NCBI GenBank assembly: GCA_002453165.1
Contig: DKGH01000037.1
Span: forward strand, 1-20,410
Reading direction: 5' to 3'
From: Verrucomicrobia bacterium UBA6775
GTDB taxonomy: Bacteria; Verrucomicrobiota; Verrucomicrobiia; Limisphaerales; UBA1096
Length of the DNA: 20,410 bases
Shown here: piece after piece, positions 1 to 8,012 of the stretch
How positions within the stretch are numbered: position 1 is the first letter of the stretch
Layout of the letters: each line of letters starts with the position of its first letter
The notes under the pieces: generated by a model
What the model was told of the DNA's origin: nothing
The model's input: only the letters and a program-made list of their open reading frames with translations
Database searches by the model: none
Made by a program: the position numbers and the translations under genes

Positions 1-5
1 TGCCC

Positions 6-650
6 GTGAGTGTGCGTGTGAAAATTTGCGGGATCACCTCGACGGAGGATGCGCTGGCGGCGGTCGACGCCGGTGCCGATGCGCTTGGTTTCATGTTTTA
101 CGAACCCAGCCCGCGATACCTGTCCGCAGAAAAGGCGGCCGACATCATCCTCGATCTACCTGAGCAGGTCGCCAGAGTCGGTGTTTTTGTCGATGCCGAT
201 GCGAAAACAGTTCGGCACACTATTGAGACGGCGGGGTTGGACACACTTCAGTTTCATGGAAACGAGTCACCCCGGTATTGCTCACAGTTTGAGCAGCGCA
301 CGATCAAGGCGTTTCGGGTGAAGGACCGAACCACGCTTGCCGAGTTGCCGGACTACGACACAGACGCCTGGCTGCTGGATAGCTACGTCAAGGGTGTGCC
401 GGGTGGCACCGGTGAAAAATTCAACTGGGAACTGGCCGTGGAAGCAAAGCGCCTGGGTAAACCAATCCTGCTCGCCGGCGGCCTGACTCCGGACAATGCC
501 GCCGACGCAGTCGGACAGGTTTCCCCGTTCGGGCTGGATGTCTCCGGCGGTGTGGAAGCCTCCCCCGGCGTCAAGGATGCTGCAAAAATGGCCGGGCTAA
601 TCACCAATGCCAAGGGGGCAACCACAAGCGAGGGGCTTTGGACTGCATGA
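6..650 (+). CDS. trpF: Phosphoribosylanthranilate isomerase
   Basis: This enzyme catalyses the Amadori rearrangement of N-(5-phosphoribosyl)anthranilate in cytosolic tryptophan synthesis. The 214-residue product is a complete single-domain TIM barrel of normal family length. It opens with KICGI at residues 6-10, and Cys8 is the expected general base. LLDSY at 122-126 carries Asp125, the likely general acid. Phosphate-binding signatures follow: GGTGE (133-137), LAGGL (156-160) and DVSGGVE (178-184). The start is a GTG only five bases into the window, so a slightly earlier start cannot be excluded. No other trp gene is visible; the rest of any trp cluster would lie upstream. The last 10-12 residues are a poorly conserved tail. 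The next gene on the same strand starts 51 bp later. Confidence 0.96.
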   Translation: MSVRVKICGITSTEDALAAVDAGADALGFMFYEPSPRYLSAEKAADIILDLPEQVARVGVFVDADAKTVRHTIETAGLDTLQFHGNESPRYCSQFEQRTIKAFRVKDRTTLAELPDYDTDAWLLDSYVKGVPGGTGEKFNWELAVEAKRLGKPILLAGGLTPDNAADAVGQVSPFGLDVSGGVEASPGVKDAAKMAGLITNAKGATTSEGLWTA

Positions 651-701
651 CTTTTTCCGCTAATTGGTAACTTCAACCCTGCAAAAAACGTAATTGGAAC
701 G

Positions 702-2393
702 ATGTTCTTGAAAAACAATAACAAACAAACAGCTTGGCTGTTAGCCGCTGTCTTGGCGGCCGCGACGGGATCGGCGAAGGAATTGACTTTGGACGACGTC
801 TTCCCGACGGATCGCGTGCTCGACGTGCAGATTACCGTCGCTGAAAAGGATTGGGGAAAAATCCGCCATCAGGCGCGTAACTTTATCTCGGCGCTGCATG
901 AGGATCGCAAGACTGCACCGATCGACGGGCCGTACGACTACGTTACCGCCGACATCACCATCGACGGGGTAAAGTTTGAAAAAGTGGGCCTCCGGAAAAA
1001 AGGCTTCATCGGCTCACAAAGCACGAGTCGGCCATCGCTGAAGATTAAACTCAACCACACCGACAAGGAGGCAAAGATTGGCGGGCTGACCAACCTGACG
1101 ATGAACAACAACAAACAGGACTCCACCATCGTCAGCCAGTTCATGGGGTATGCCCTGTTCAACGCCGCCGGTTCCCCCGCCCCACGCACAGCCTTCGCCA
1201 AGATCACATTGAACGGGAAAAATCTGGGCGTGTACACACATGTGGAGACGGTGCGAAAGACCGTTTTGAATCGGGGCTTCGGCAACGACAACGGGACACT
1301 CTACGAGGGGACTGTCGTCGACTTTTACGACGGCTGGGATGGCAGCTTCGAGCGCAAGAGTGGAAACAAGGAAGCAGGGAAGGCGCACATCCTCAAGGTA
1401 ATCAAACTATCTGAAAGCGACTCCGTTACCGAGGCGGCCATTGGCGAACTGGTCGATCTCGATTCGTTCTATCGATTCTGGGCGCTGGAGGGACTGCTTG
1501 GTTTTTGGGATGGCTACTCCGGCAACGCCAATAACTTTTTTGCCTACCTCAATCCCAAGACGAACAAGTTTCACTTCATGCCATGGGGCGCTGATTCGCT
1601 TTTCAAAAAACGCAGCATGCTCAACTTCGATTTTCGCGCGCCCGTCTCAGTGAAAACCAAGGGCCGTATCGCCTACCACCTCTACCAGACCGAGGCCGGT
1701 CGCGAACGTTACCGCAAGACCCTCCACGGTCTACTTAAGGAACTTTGGAACGAGGATGAACTGCTCGCCGAGTGTGATCGGATTGAAGCGTTGATCGAGC
1801 CGCACCTCAATCGTGAGCAGTCCCGTTTTAGCCGATCGCTGCGCGGCACACGCGAATTCATCAGGGAACGCCGCGAAGACCTTATGGACGAAACCGGCGA
1901 AGCAATGCCAAGGTGGACCAAGACCCCCAAGGCACCACCGGTCATCGCCGAAATCGGAAACGTAAAAGCCAAGTTCTCCGGCGAATGGATGGAGGAATCG
2001 CCGCGCGAACAAACCAATCTCGGCAAGGCCACGCTTCAACTCACACTCAACGACAAGCCGGTCGAGTTGACGGATGTCGGCGTGCACGGTGCATGGGCCG
2101 GAGGCGGTTTTGGGCGAAGCAACAAGCCGACGATCCGTTTTTCCGGTCGCCGTAAATCAGACGGCAAATCAGTGTCGGTCGACATCTCCATCCCGGAGGA
2201 CAAATTCAAGCCGGCCGATGCCATTGAATCTGGCGGAGTTTTCAAGGAGGGGCGAGGCTTCAGCTTCGGCCCGCTGGGCATGCAGTTCATCAACGGCAAA
2301 GCCAAGCTCACCAAGGCCAGCCTCGAGGAGGGCGATCAATTCGAAGGCGAGTTTGAGGGCACCATCCTCAAGTTGATCGGCATGGGCCGCTAA
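702..2393 (+). CDS. Secreted CotH-family (spore-coat kinase-like) protein
   Basis: The 563-residue protein begins with a Sec signal peptide: basic NNNKQ, then a hydrophobic run at residues 10-22 ending near GSA-K. Residues about 40-400 carry the CotH family order. This is a beta-rich N-lobe with LRKKGFIGSQ (98-106), SLKIKL (112-117), the LNGKNLGVYTHVE strand pair (170-182), GTLYEG (198-203), and the late NNFFAYLNP (277-285) and FMPWGADSLF (292-301) segments. In this family the acidic residue after PW is part of the metal/ATP site. CotH proteins are atypical kinases, first known from Bacillus spore coats. In PVC bacteria secreted copies are common and their substrates are unknown, so sporulation should not be inferred. 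Residues about 410-563 form an extra beta-rich region I cannot assign. It follows trpF by 51 bp. A near-perfect copy of the window's palindrome starts 8 bp after its stop. Confidence 0.85.
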   Translation: MFLKNNNKQTAWLLAAVLAAATGSAKELTLDDVFPTDRVLDVQITVAEKDWGKIRHQARNFISALHEDRKTAPIDGPYDYVTADITIDGVKFEKVGLRKKGFIGSQSTSRPSLKIKLNHTDKEAKIGGLTNLTMNNNKQDSTIVSQFMGYALFNAAGSPAPRTAFAKITLNGKNLGVYTHVETVRKTVLNRGFGNDNGTLYEGTVVDFYDGWDGSFERKSGNKEAGKAHILKVIKLSESDSVTEAAIGELVDLDSFYRFWALEGLLGFWDGYSGNANNFFAYLNPKTNKFHFMPWGADSLFKKRSMLNFDFRAPVSVKTKGRIAYHLYQTEAGRERYRKTLHGLLKELWNEDELLAECDRIEALIEPHLNREQSRFSRSLRGTREFIRERREDLMDETGEAMPRWTKTPKAPPVIAEIGNVKAKFSGEWMEESPREQTNLGKATLQLTLNDKPVELTDVGVHGAWAGGGFGRSNKPTIRFSGRRKSDGKSVSVDISIPEDKFKPADAIESGGVFKEGRGFSFGPLGMQFINGKAKLTKASLEEGDQFEGEFEGTILKLIGMGR

Positions 2394-2400
2394 AGCCAGG

Positions 2401-2414
2401 CGCTTTGCCAAGCG
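2401..2414. repeat. Near-perfect palindrome copy between convergent genes
   Basis: CGCTTTGCCAAGCG matches the CGCTTGGCCAAGCG element at 13 of 14 bases. It fills most of the 21-bp gap between the convergent CotH and lhgO genes and abuts the lhgO stop codon (complement of 2415-2417). Too short to fold alone into a useful terminator hairpin. Confidence 0.7.
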
Positions 2415-3614
2415 CTACGAATCCGAAAGAATGCGGCGGACGATCTCCTCACCGATTGCCAGTGATGCAGTTGCCGCCGGGCTGGGCGCGTTCAAAACAT
2501 GCAACGCCGCCCGACGCCGGATGAGGCAAAAGTCCTGAATCAACTCGCCTTCTCGCGCCATTGCCTGGGCACGCACCCCGGCACCGCCCGGCTCAATGTC
2601 ACTGAGTTGAATGCTTGGCACGAGCTTCTGCAGCGCCCTGCAAAATCGACGCTTGCTAAACGTCTGCCACAACTCAAACGCCGTCATCTTCGGATGTTTC
2701 GCAACGAACCGCCACAGGCCGGGATAGGTCATCGCATCCCACATGTCGCGCAGACTGATGTTTGTCTTGCGATACCCTTCACGGGCAAACGCCATCGCCG
2801 CGTTCGGGCCGGCCTCCATCCCGCCGTGAATCAAACGCGTGAAGTGAACCCCCAGAAACGGAAACTGCGCATCTGGCACCGGGTAAATCAGGTTGCGAAC
2901 GATCCCCTCACGGCCGGGTTTTAATTTGTAGTACTCGCCACGAAACGGAACGATGCGTGTCTCGCGTTTTTCTCCCGCGATCTCCGCCACCCGGTCGCAA
3001 TGCAGTCCAGCACAATTCGCGAGGAACGCTCCGGTGTACTCATCGGCCGAAGTTCGGGCGATCCACTGACCACCCTGCTCCCGCAGTCCCGTGACAGTCG
3101 CACCGGTGACAACCTCACCTCCGTTTTCAACAATGCGCCGCTTCAACTCCCGGCAAACGGCGGGGTAATCGACGATCCCCTCCTGCGGCACGCGCAACGC
3201 GGCGATGCCTCCCACGTTTGGCTCAACCTCCAGCATCGCTTCGCGCTCCAGATACTCGATCCCCTCAAGTCCGTTTTGACGGCCGCGCACCTCAAGGTTT
3301 CGGAGACGCCCCAGTTCCTCCTCATTGCACGCCACCACCAGCTTACCGCAGACCTCATGCTTGATTCCGGCCTCCTCACAAAACTCCACCATTTGCCGTA
3401 TCCCACGCACGGCCAAAACCGCCTTGATGGATCCCGGTTTGTAATAAAGCCCACAGTGCAAAACACCGCTGTTATGCCAACTTTGGTGCTGCCCGACGTC
3501 CGCCTCCTTTTCAAGTAGCCTGACCCGGCAACCGGGCTGCATCGATTGCAGACGATAGGCCGTCGCCAATCCCACAATCCCGCCGCCAACGATGAGGTAA
3601 TCCGCGTCAGCCAT
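2415..3614 (-). CDS. lhgO: L-2-hydroxyglutarate oxidase (FAD-dependent)
   Basis: This FAD enzyme oxidises L-2-hydroxyglutarate to 2-oxoglutarate, and in E. coli LhgO passes electrons to the membrane quinone pool. The 399-residue protein has the N-terminal FAD dinucleotide fold IVGGGIVGLATAYRL (7-21) and the LhgO signature WHNSGVLHCGLYYKPGS about residues 46-62. It also has VPFRGEYYKL, IYPVPD, PFLGVHFTR, the GAGVRAQ segment and a C-terminal NAPSPAATASLAIG motif. These line up with E. coli LhgO over nearly the full length. Its ATG lies 8 bp inside the end of the upstream dehydrogenase gene (ATGGCTGA contains both start and stop), so the two are probably translationally coupled. It is the last gene of the six-gene minus-strand set. 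A related L-2-hydroxy-acid substrate is possible given the sugar-acid context. Confidence 0.93.
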   Translation of the reverse strand: MADADYLIVGGGIVGLATAYRLQSMQPGCRVRLLEKEADVGQHQSWHNSGVLHCGLYYKPGSIKAVLAVRGIRQMVEFCEEAGIKHEVCGKLVVACNEEELGRLRNLEVRGRQNGLEGIEYLEREAMLEVEPNVGGIAALRVPQEGIVDYPAVCRELKRRIVENGGEVVTGATVTGLREQGGQWIARTSADEYTGAFLANCAGLHCDRVAEIAGEKRETRIVPFRGEYYKLKPGREGIVRNLIYPVPDAQFPFLGVHFTRLIHGGMEAGPNAAMAFAREGYRKTNISLRDMWDAMTYPGLWRFVAKHPKMTAFELWQTFSKRRFCRALQKLVPSIQLSDIEPGGAGVRAQAMAREGELIQDFCLIRRRAALHVLNAPSPAATASLAIGEEIVRRILSDS

Positions 3615-4353
3615 GGCGCCAGCCTCGATCGACGAGTATGTCCTGACCTGTCACAGCCCGGCTTGCGTCGCTGGCAAGAAACAACGCCACGTCGGCGACC
3701 TCATCCGGTTGGTTCAGGTCGGGGATGCACTGGATTTTCCGCAGCTCCCGCTTGATCGCCGGGGTGACGTGCTCATCAAGCTGTCGATCCGTCATGATCC
3801 AGCCGGGCGAGATAGTGTTCACCCGGATGCGGCGCTGGCCAAGCTCACGGGCGAGCGAGCGGGACAGGCCGATCGCACCGGCCTTGGTCGCCACGTAGGT
3901 CGACATTTCCTCCGGCCCGTTGAAACGGGTGATCGATGAAAAGTTGATCACCGACGCGCCCTTGGCCAAGTGAGGCGAGGCCTCGCGGCAGGTCAAAAAA
4001 TAGGCGCGAAGGTTACTGGCAAAAAGGTCATCCCAATCCTTGGCGGAGACGTTCTCAAATTTGATTCGCGGATCGCGCGCGGCGTTGTTGATCAGGACGT
4101 CGATCGAGCCATGCCGCTTTGCTACTTTGGCGATCCAGCGATTGATCTCCAATTCGCGCAATAGGTTTACCTTCGTGAACTCAGCCCGCTTGGCCAAGCG
4201 CTTGGCCAAGCGCTTTCCCCCGGCTTCGTCCATGTCGCAAAAAGAGACAGTCGCCCCCTGCACGTGGAACGCCTCGACCATCGCTTGGCCAATGCCGTTA
4301 GCGCCGCCGGTGATCAACACCGTTCGCCCGGCCAGTTCGGCATACGTCGCCAT
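3607..4353 (-). CDS. Short-chain dehydrogenase/reductase carrying an RLAKRLAK repeat
   Basis: This is a classical NAD(P)-dependent SDR of 248 residues. The cofactor glycine motif TGGANGIG is at 15-22 and acidic Asp40/Asp42 follow beta-2, which favours NAD(H). NNAA is at 89-92 and Asn114 is in place. The catalytic Ser (139 or 140), Tyr153 and Lys157 (YVATK) are all present. PGWIMTDR (183-190) and the C-terminal DILVDRGW strand are typical of sugar or sugar-acid dehydrogenases; the substrate is not readable. The helix after beta-2 reads KRLAKRLAKR (47-56), encoded by two overlapping copies of the 14-bp palindrome at 4187-4212. A third core copy encodes HLAKG near residue 128. Six bases separate it from the upstream isomerase, and it overlaps lhgO by 8 bp. 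Confidence 0.93.
   Translation of the reverse strand: MATYAELAGRTVLITGGANGIGQAMVEAFHVQGATVSFCDMDEAGGKRLAKRLAKRAEFTKVNLLRELEINRWIAKVAKRHGSIDVLINNAARDPRIKFENVSAKDWDDLFASNLRAYFLTCREASPHLAKGASVINFSSITRFNGPEEMSTYVATKAGAIGLSRSLARELGQRRIRVNTISPGWIMTDRQLDEHVTPAIKRELRKIQCIPDLNQPDEVADVALFLASDASRAVTGQDILVDRGWRHG
3961..3970. repeat. Core palindrome copy inside the SDR gene
   Basis: The 10-bp core CTTGGCCAAG is exact, but the outer bases have diverged. It is read as HLAKG in the SDR, the same frame as the RLAK copies 220 bp away. Confidence 0.7.
4187..4212. repeat. Two overlapping perfect palindromes inside the SDR gene
   Basis: Two exact CGCTTGGCCAAGCG units (4187-4200 and 4199-4212) share their CG ends and so repeat with a 12-bp period. 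The junction GGCCAAGCGCTTGGCC is itself a 16-bp palindrome. Read on the minus strand the pair encodes RLAKRLAK in the helix after beta-2 of the Rossmann fold. Confidence 0.95.
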
Positions 4354-4359
4354 GCCGGG

Positions 4360-5313
4360 TTAAAGCGCCGGGGCAACGGAGGCTTTCATCTTTTCGATGC
4401 CAACCTTGGCCGCCTCGAGGGGATCCATCGCCCAATATTTTTTGTTGAACAACTCGAGCGAGAGCGCCGGCGTCGCACCCACCTGCAGGAAACCCTTGAC
4501 GATGTCGGTGATTGGCGCCACGCCGTCGCCCGGGTAAACACGGTCGCCATCACCAATTGTCTCACGCGGAGGATCGGCCGGGTAATCGTTCCAGTGAAAT
4601 ACCTGCAGCGCCTGCGGGCCAAGCATCTTGAGAGCGTCAAAATCCGAACCGCCCTTGTACGTGTGATACACGTCACCGAGAAAACAGGCGCTTGGGTGCC
4701 CGGCCTCGAGCGCAATGTAGATCGCCGTGCTCACGCGGCCTATCGATCTGTTGCCGCCCCACATCTCGATTTGCGGCACGACACCGATCTCGTCGCCGAT
4801 TTCCAGCAACGCGCGGTAACGCTCGGCGGCCGCCATTGGATCGACCGTGCCACGGGCACCCGCCGGCGGAGCGGCTATGCGCTTGGCCCCGAGTTGTGCG
4901 AGCAAATCCATGTCGAGCTTGGCCTCCTCAAGTCCCTTCGCGCGCTGGGCATCGTCATCGACAATCCATCGCGCAAACCCGATGGCGCTCTCGATCGTCA
5001 ATCCGTGGTCGTCGATGCGCTTACGCAGATCCTTCAACGAACCACCGTCGTTCTTGTATTCGTTGAGTTTGCCGAGCCACGGCTCGATTCCGGTATAACC
5101 GGCCTTGGCTGCGATATCAATCTCCTCGGTGATCGGCAGATTTTGTCCGCGGATCGTGCTCGTGTTCAGGCAGTACTGGAAGGGATCGCTGCCATCCTTT
5201 TTTGTAGACTTGGCTTTGGTGCTGGCACAACCGGCCAACAATCCCACTGCGGCAACTCCGGAAGTTTTCATGAGATCACGACGATTGATTGAATGAGTGT
5301 TGAGTTTTGTCAT
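4360..5313 (-). CDS. Tat-exported lipoprotein, xylose-isomerase-like TIM-barrel sugar isomerase/epimerase
   Basis: The protein has 317 residues. Its N-terminus has a Tat-type motif (NRRDLMK, 10-16) followed by a hydrophobic stretch and a lipobox ending at Cys29 (LLAGC). It is therefore probably folded in the cytoplasm, exported and lipid-anchored. Residues about 45-315 match the AP-endonuclease-2/xylose-isomerase-like TIM barrel, which includes IolE and hydroxypyruvate isomerase relatives. Candidate metal ligands sit at the expected strand ends: Glu183 (QIEMW), Asp214 and His217 (GDVYH), His240 (FHWND) and Glu287 (LSLELF). Members isomerise or epimerise keto-sugars, sugar phosphates or inosose; the substrate here is unknown, and an exported location argues against a phosphorylated one. 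It is fourth in the minus-strand set, 15 bp after the propeller gene. Confidence 0.85.
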   Translation of the reverse strand: MTKLNTHSINRRDLMKTSGVAAVGLLAGCASTKAKSTKKDGSDPFQYCLNTSTIRGQNLPITEEIDIAAKAGYTGIEPWLGKLNEYKNDGGSLKDLRKRIDDHGLTIESAIGFARWIVDDDAQRAKGLEEAKLDMDLLAQLGAKRIAAPPAGARGTVDPMAAAERYRALLEIGDEIGVVPQIEMWGGNRSIGRVSTAIYIALEAGHPSACFLGDVYHTYKGGSDFDALKMLGPQALQVFHWNDYPADPPRETIGDGDRVYPGDGVAPITDIVKGFLQVGATPALSLELFNKKYWAMDPLEAAKVGIEKMKASVAPAL

Positions 5314-5328
5314 GTTTTTTTGTGGAAA

Positions 5329-6879
5329 TTATTTTCGAACCAAGTGCGGCGCCTTATCGTCACCGTTGGTCAGGCGGTTCAACGTGTAGCAAATCAACGG
5401 GTTGACCACGGCACTGCCGTCCTCGGCCTCCACCCCTTTTAAATCGAGTTGGTAAATGTAGCCGGGGTTCATCTTGTCGAGGTAAACCATCATTGTTTTT
5501 TCGTCCCCAAGGCGTTTTGAGCCGGCAACCTTGATCGCTTCCGTGCCGTTCTGCGGCGAACCGTAACCCTGCCGATACTCATAATAATAACGCTTGAATT
5601 TGAATTGGTCGGGCACATGGGTGGATTTCGCCAAGCGTTTGGTGAACGTGATTTGAAATCCGCCTGGAATCAGTTTCATGGATTGGACATCCATCGGGGT
5701 CTTGCCGTTCCAGCGGATGCGCTGCACGCCCTCACCTCCTACCCACGAAAGGTGTGTTTGCCCCACCCACAGGCTGCCGTCTGAGCCGAACACAAACCGA
5801 TGACTGCCTCGGGTCAAACCGGCGGCGTCGTAAAACGGCACGCACGCGCCCTGCAGTTCACCCGCAACCTCGTCGAGCATCACCCGGACGATTCGCGATC
5901 GATTCATCTCCCCGACAAGCAACTGTCCGGCGAACGGGCCGAACCTGCCCTTGGTCGAGTCCGGCAGCGGTTGAGTCGGACTGTTCGCCATGAAACCCTG
6001 CGGAAACAAAACCGCAGCCCGGGTGCGCATGGCATCAAATTCTCCCGCGGCGACCTTCAGTGGATTGCGCCCTTTTTTCCAGTCACCAGACCACGTGAGG
6101 CTGGCCGGGTGACCGTAAAAACGCCCCTGCTGCACATGAAACAACTTGCTCGTCCCCAGCCAGTCGCCCTGATTGTCCGTCACAAACAGCCTGTCCTGCA
6201 AATCGACCCCAAGGCCGTTCGGCGAGCGAAATCCCGGTGCGAACGGGGTCATATTTCCATCCAGCGAAATCTTCAACACCCAGCCACGGTACGGCGTGGC
6301 CGCGTACATCCGCCCGGCCGGCCCCTTGTAGCTTTTGGATTTGAACCCTTCGCGATCCAGTCCGTAGTGCCGGAATTCACCGCGCAATTCCGGGCGAATA
6401 CTCGCTCCATTCGACGCGAGGTTCAGACCGACATAAAAATTCCCCTTCGCATCGCGTGCCGGGCCAAAGGCGAACTCGTGATAATTTCCGGTCATCCCGA
6501 AGCCGTCGTGAATCGTTTGATAGCGATCCGCCACGCCGTCGCCGTTTTCATCAATGATGCGAGTCAACTCCGGTCGCTGCATCACGACCACCTCTCGGTC
6601 ACTGATCGCGCGGATACCCAGCGGCTCCTGCAACCCATCCGCAAACAACTTCCACTCACCGGTTTTCGGTTGGTAAGTGTAGACCTCGCCCCGGTGAAAA
6701 CAGGCAACTAGCCGGCCATCCGGCATGGTATCCAGTCCACCCACCTGCGCATCAAGCCCCTTCGGCATGGCGATGTTTTCAATCGAGTAATAGTCACCGA
6801 TCCCCGCCGCCCGGAGCCCAACAACAAACACCAACCCAACGACTGTCAGAAAAGTTTTTAACACGCTCATCATCTTCAT
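5329..6879 (-). CDS. Secreted beta-propeller protein, PVC-type dehydrogenase-like
   Basis: The 516-residue protein starts with a signal peptide (hydrophobic residues 6-22, cleavage near LRAAG). Residues about 35-390 show repeated propeller blades of the soluble glucose/sorbosone dehydrogenase-like type. Examples are GGLDTMPDGRLVACF (47-61), the acidic turn DENGDGVADR (110-119), SPNGLGVDLQDRLFVTD (219-235), GQLLVGEMNRSRI and FVFGSDGSLWVGQ (362-374). The C-terminal part (about 395-500, with GGFQITFTKRLAKS and KRYYYEYRQGYGSP) resembles the tail of large secreted PVC proteins that often carry a c-type haem domain. No CXXCH haem motif is present here. PQQ binding and enzyme activity are not proven by sequence. 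Its ATG overlaps the stop of the cupredoxin gene (ATGA), so the two are probably co-translated and may act together in periplasmic electron transfer. Confidence 0.8.
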   Translation of the reverse strand: MKMMSVLKTFLTVVGLVFVVGLRAAGIGDYYSIENIAMPKGLDAQVGGLDTMPDGRLVACFHRGEVYTYQPKTGEWKLFADGLQEPLGIRAISDREVVVMQRPELTRIIDENGDGVADRYQTIHDGFGMTGNYHEFAFGPARDAKGNFYVGLNLASNGASIRPELRGEFRHYGLDREGFKSKSYKGPAGRMYAATPYRGWVLKISLDGNMTPFAPGFRSPNGLGVDLQDRLFVTDNQGDWLGTSKLFHVQQGRFYGHPASLTWSGDWKKGRNPLKVAAGEFDAMRTRAAVLFPQGFMANSPTQPLPDSTKGRFGPFAGQLLVGEMNRSRIVRVMLDEVAGELQGACVPFYDAAGLTRGSHRFVFGSDGSLWVGQTHLSWVGGEGVQRIRWNGKTPMDVQSMKLIPGGFQITFTKRLAKSTHVPDQFKFKRYYYEYRQGYGSPQNGTEAIKVAGSKRLGDEKTMMVYLDKMNPGYIYQLDLKGVEAEDGSAVVNPLICYTLNRLTNGDDKAPHLVRK

Positions 6880-8012
6880 TTGATCAACCCGATGGATACC
6901 GTGAATGAGGCCGCCTCCCCCGCTGTTAACGCCAACAGACCGTCTTTCAATTTGCCTGCGCTGTGTTCAAATGCCACTCGGCCGGTCGGGCCAACCGGCA
7001 GCACAACCGGTTTTGTGTTGTTCGGGATCCGAAACGACCGCTGTATCCCAATCACCGAATGGAGTGGCGTAATCAACTCGTAAACGTCCACCCCGTTCAC
7101 GCGGTAGTGAAACTCCGGCTGCCCATCGACTTTCCGGTAGCCTAAAAACTTCGGCTCGGCTTCGCTGTCACCAATCTTAATCGAACCGGGCACATCCGAT
7201 TCCCAATACTTCGTGCCGAGCACCTTGGCCAAGCCGTGACCGTTACCACGCCAAACCGGCCACGGATCGACAAACCCACCGTACCACGCATAGCGCAGGC
7301 GGCACTGACCGGCGTCCCAGCAGTAATTCTGCCCGTGTTTCAACGCCACCGCGATCGCAGCCGGCGAGGCTTCCGGCATGAAGATCCGATACATCAACGG
7401 CCGTTTTTCACCCCACGCATGAAACTGTCTCGCCTCTGTTTTTCCCTGCCGCGCCGCTTCCGGCACGTTCCCGTCCTTCTCCAGAGGCGGCATAGGCACA
7501 CCGACGTACATCGCCCCGTACATCAGCAACCCATGCCCGGGGAATGTGCAGACGTACGGATAAACGCCGGGCAATTTCGGCGTGATGAACCTCAGTACGT
7601 GACTCGAATCCGGCTTCAGCACCGGCGTGGAAAACAGGACCGAGTCCAGATCGGGCACCCAGTTTTTGGCATCTCCCTCCGTGCCAAGCGCCAGCGCCGC
7701 GTTGGCCACGGTCTCGCGCTGCCCGGGCTTGGTCAAGACGAGATTGTGCGCCATGTCGTCGTTATTCACCAGCTTGAGTTCCACCTTCGAGGCAGGCTTG
7801 GCCTCGAACCGGACGACGTCGTACTGCAACCCAGCCTTGGCGTTGATCGTCACGCGGAGCGGCGTCGCCTGGCCAAGCGCGGATGAACCGGCAAAGCACA
7901 ACAGGCCAAGCGCAACGCACATTCGTTGAATAAAAGTATGCTTCAAAACTGGAATCCCAATCGGTGGCAAAGAAAGATAGCCAAGCCCCCGCCGATGTCG
8001 ATTCAGTTTCAC
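6876..8012 (-). CDS. Secreted cupredoxin (plastocyanin/azurin-like) with unassigned C-terminal domain
   Basis: Residues about 52-172 form a type-1 copper domain. The ligand set is His89 (DDMAHN), then Cys155, His160 and Met164 in CTFPGHGLLM, as in plastocyanin or auracyanin. Such domains carry single electrons in the periplasm. Residues about 195-378 form a second domain I cannot name, rich in Trp/Tyr, with two Cys near CWDAGQC. The start is uncertain. The longest frame begins with a GTG at 8012 that overlaps the stop of the upstream LarA-like gene (GTGA). A TTG at 7946 or an ATG at 7922 would leave a cleaner signal peptide (hydrophobic segment about residues 32-45, cleavage near ALGQA). The propeller gene follows with a 4-bp overlap. 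Confidence 0.82.
   Translation of the reverse strand: MKLNRHRRGLGYLSLPPIGIPVLKHTFIQRMCVALGLLCFAGSSALGQATPLRVTINAKAGLQYDVVRFEAKPASKVELKLVNNDDMAHNLVLTKPGQRETVANAALALGTEGDAKNWVPDLDSVLFSTPVLKPDSSHVLRFITPKLPGVYPYVCTFPGHGLLMYGAMYVGVPMPPLEKDGNVPEAARQGKTEARQFHAWGEKRPLMYRIFMPEASPAAIAVALKHGQNYCWDAGQCRLRYAWYGGFVDPWPVWRGNGHGLAKVLGTKYWESDVPGSIKIGDSEAEPKFLGYRKVDGQPEFHYRVNGVDVYELITPLHSVIGIQRSFRIPNNTKPVVLPVGPTGRVAFEHSAGKLKDGLLALTAGEAASFTVSIGLIK
7224..7233. repeat. Core palindrome copy inside the cupredoxin gene
   Basis: The exact core CTTGGCCAAG lies in the C-terminal domain, read in the LAK frame (HGLAKV). Confidence 0.65.
7866..7879. repeat. One-mismatch palindrome copy at the cupredoxin signal-peptide end
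   Basis: CGCCTGGCCAAGCG matches the 14-bp element at 13 bases. On the minus strand it is read as ALGQA, right at the predicted signal-peptide cleavage region. Confidence 0.6.

Noticed and set aside
4190..4215. RLAKRLAK as a functional antimicrobial-like or DNA-binding peptide motif
   Set aside because: The same DNA occurs in other frames and between genes, so the DNA sequence, not the peptide, is the conserved entity.
4264..5292. Plus-strand open frame of over 340 codons opposite the TIM-barrel gene
   Set aside because: It mirrors the codon structure of the real minus-strand gene and encodes an Arg/His-rich product without domain motifs.
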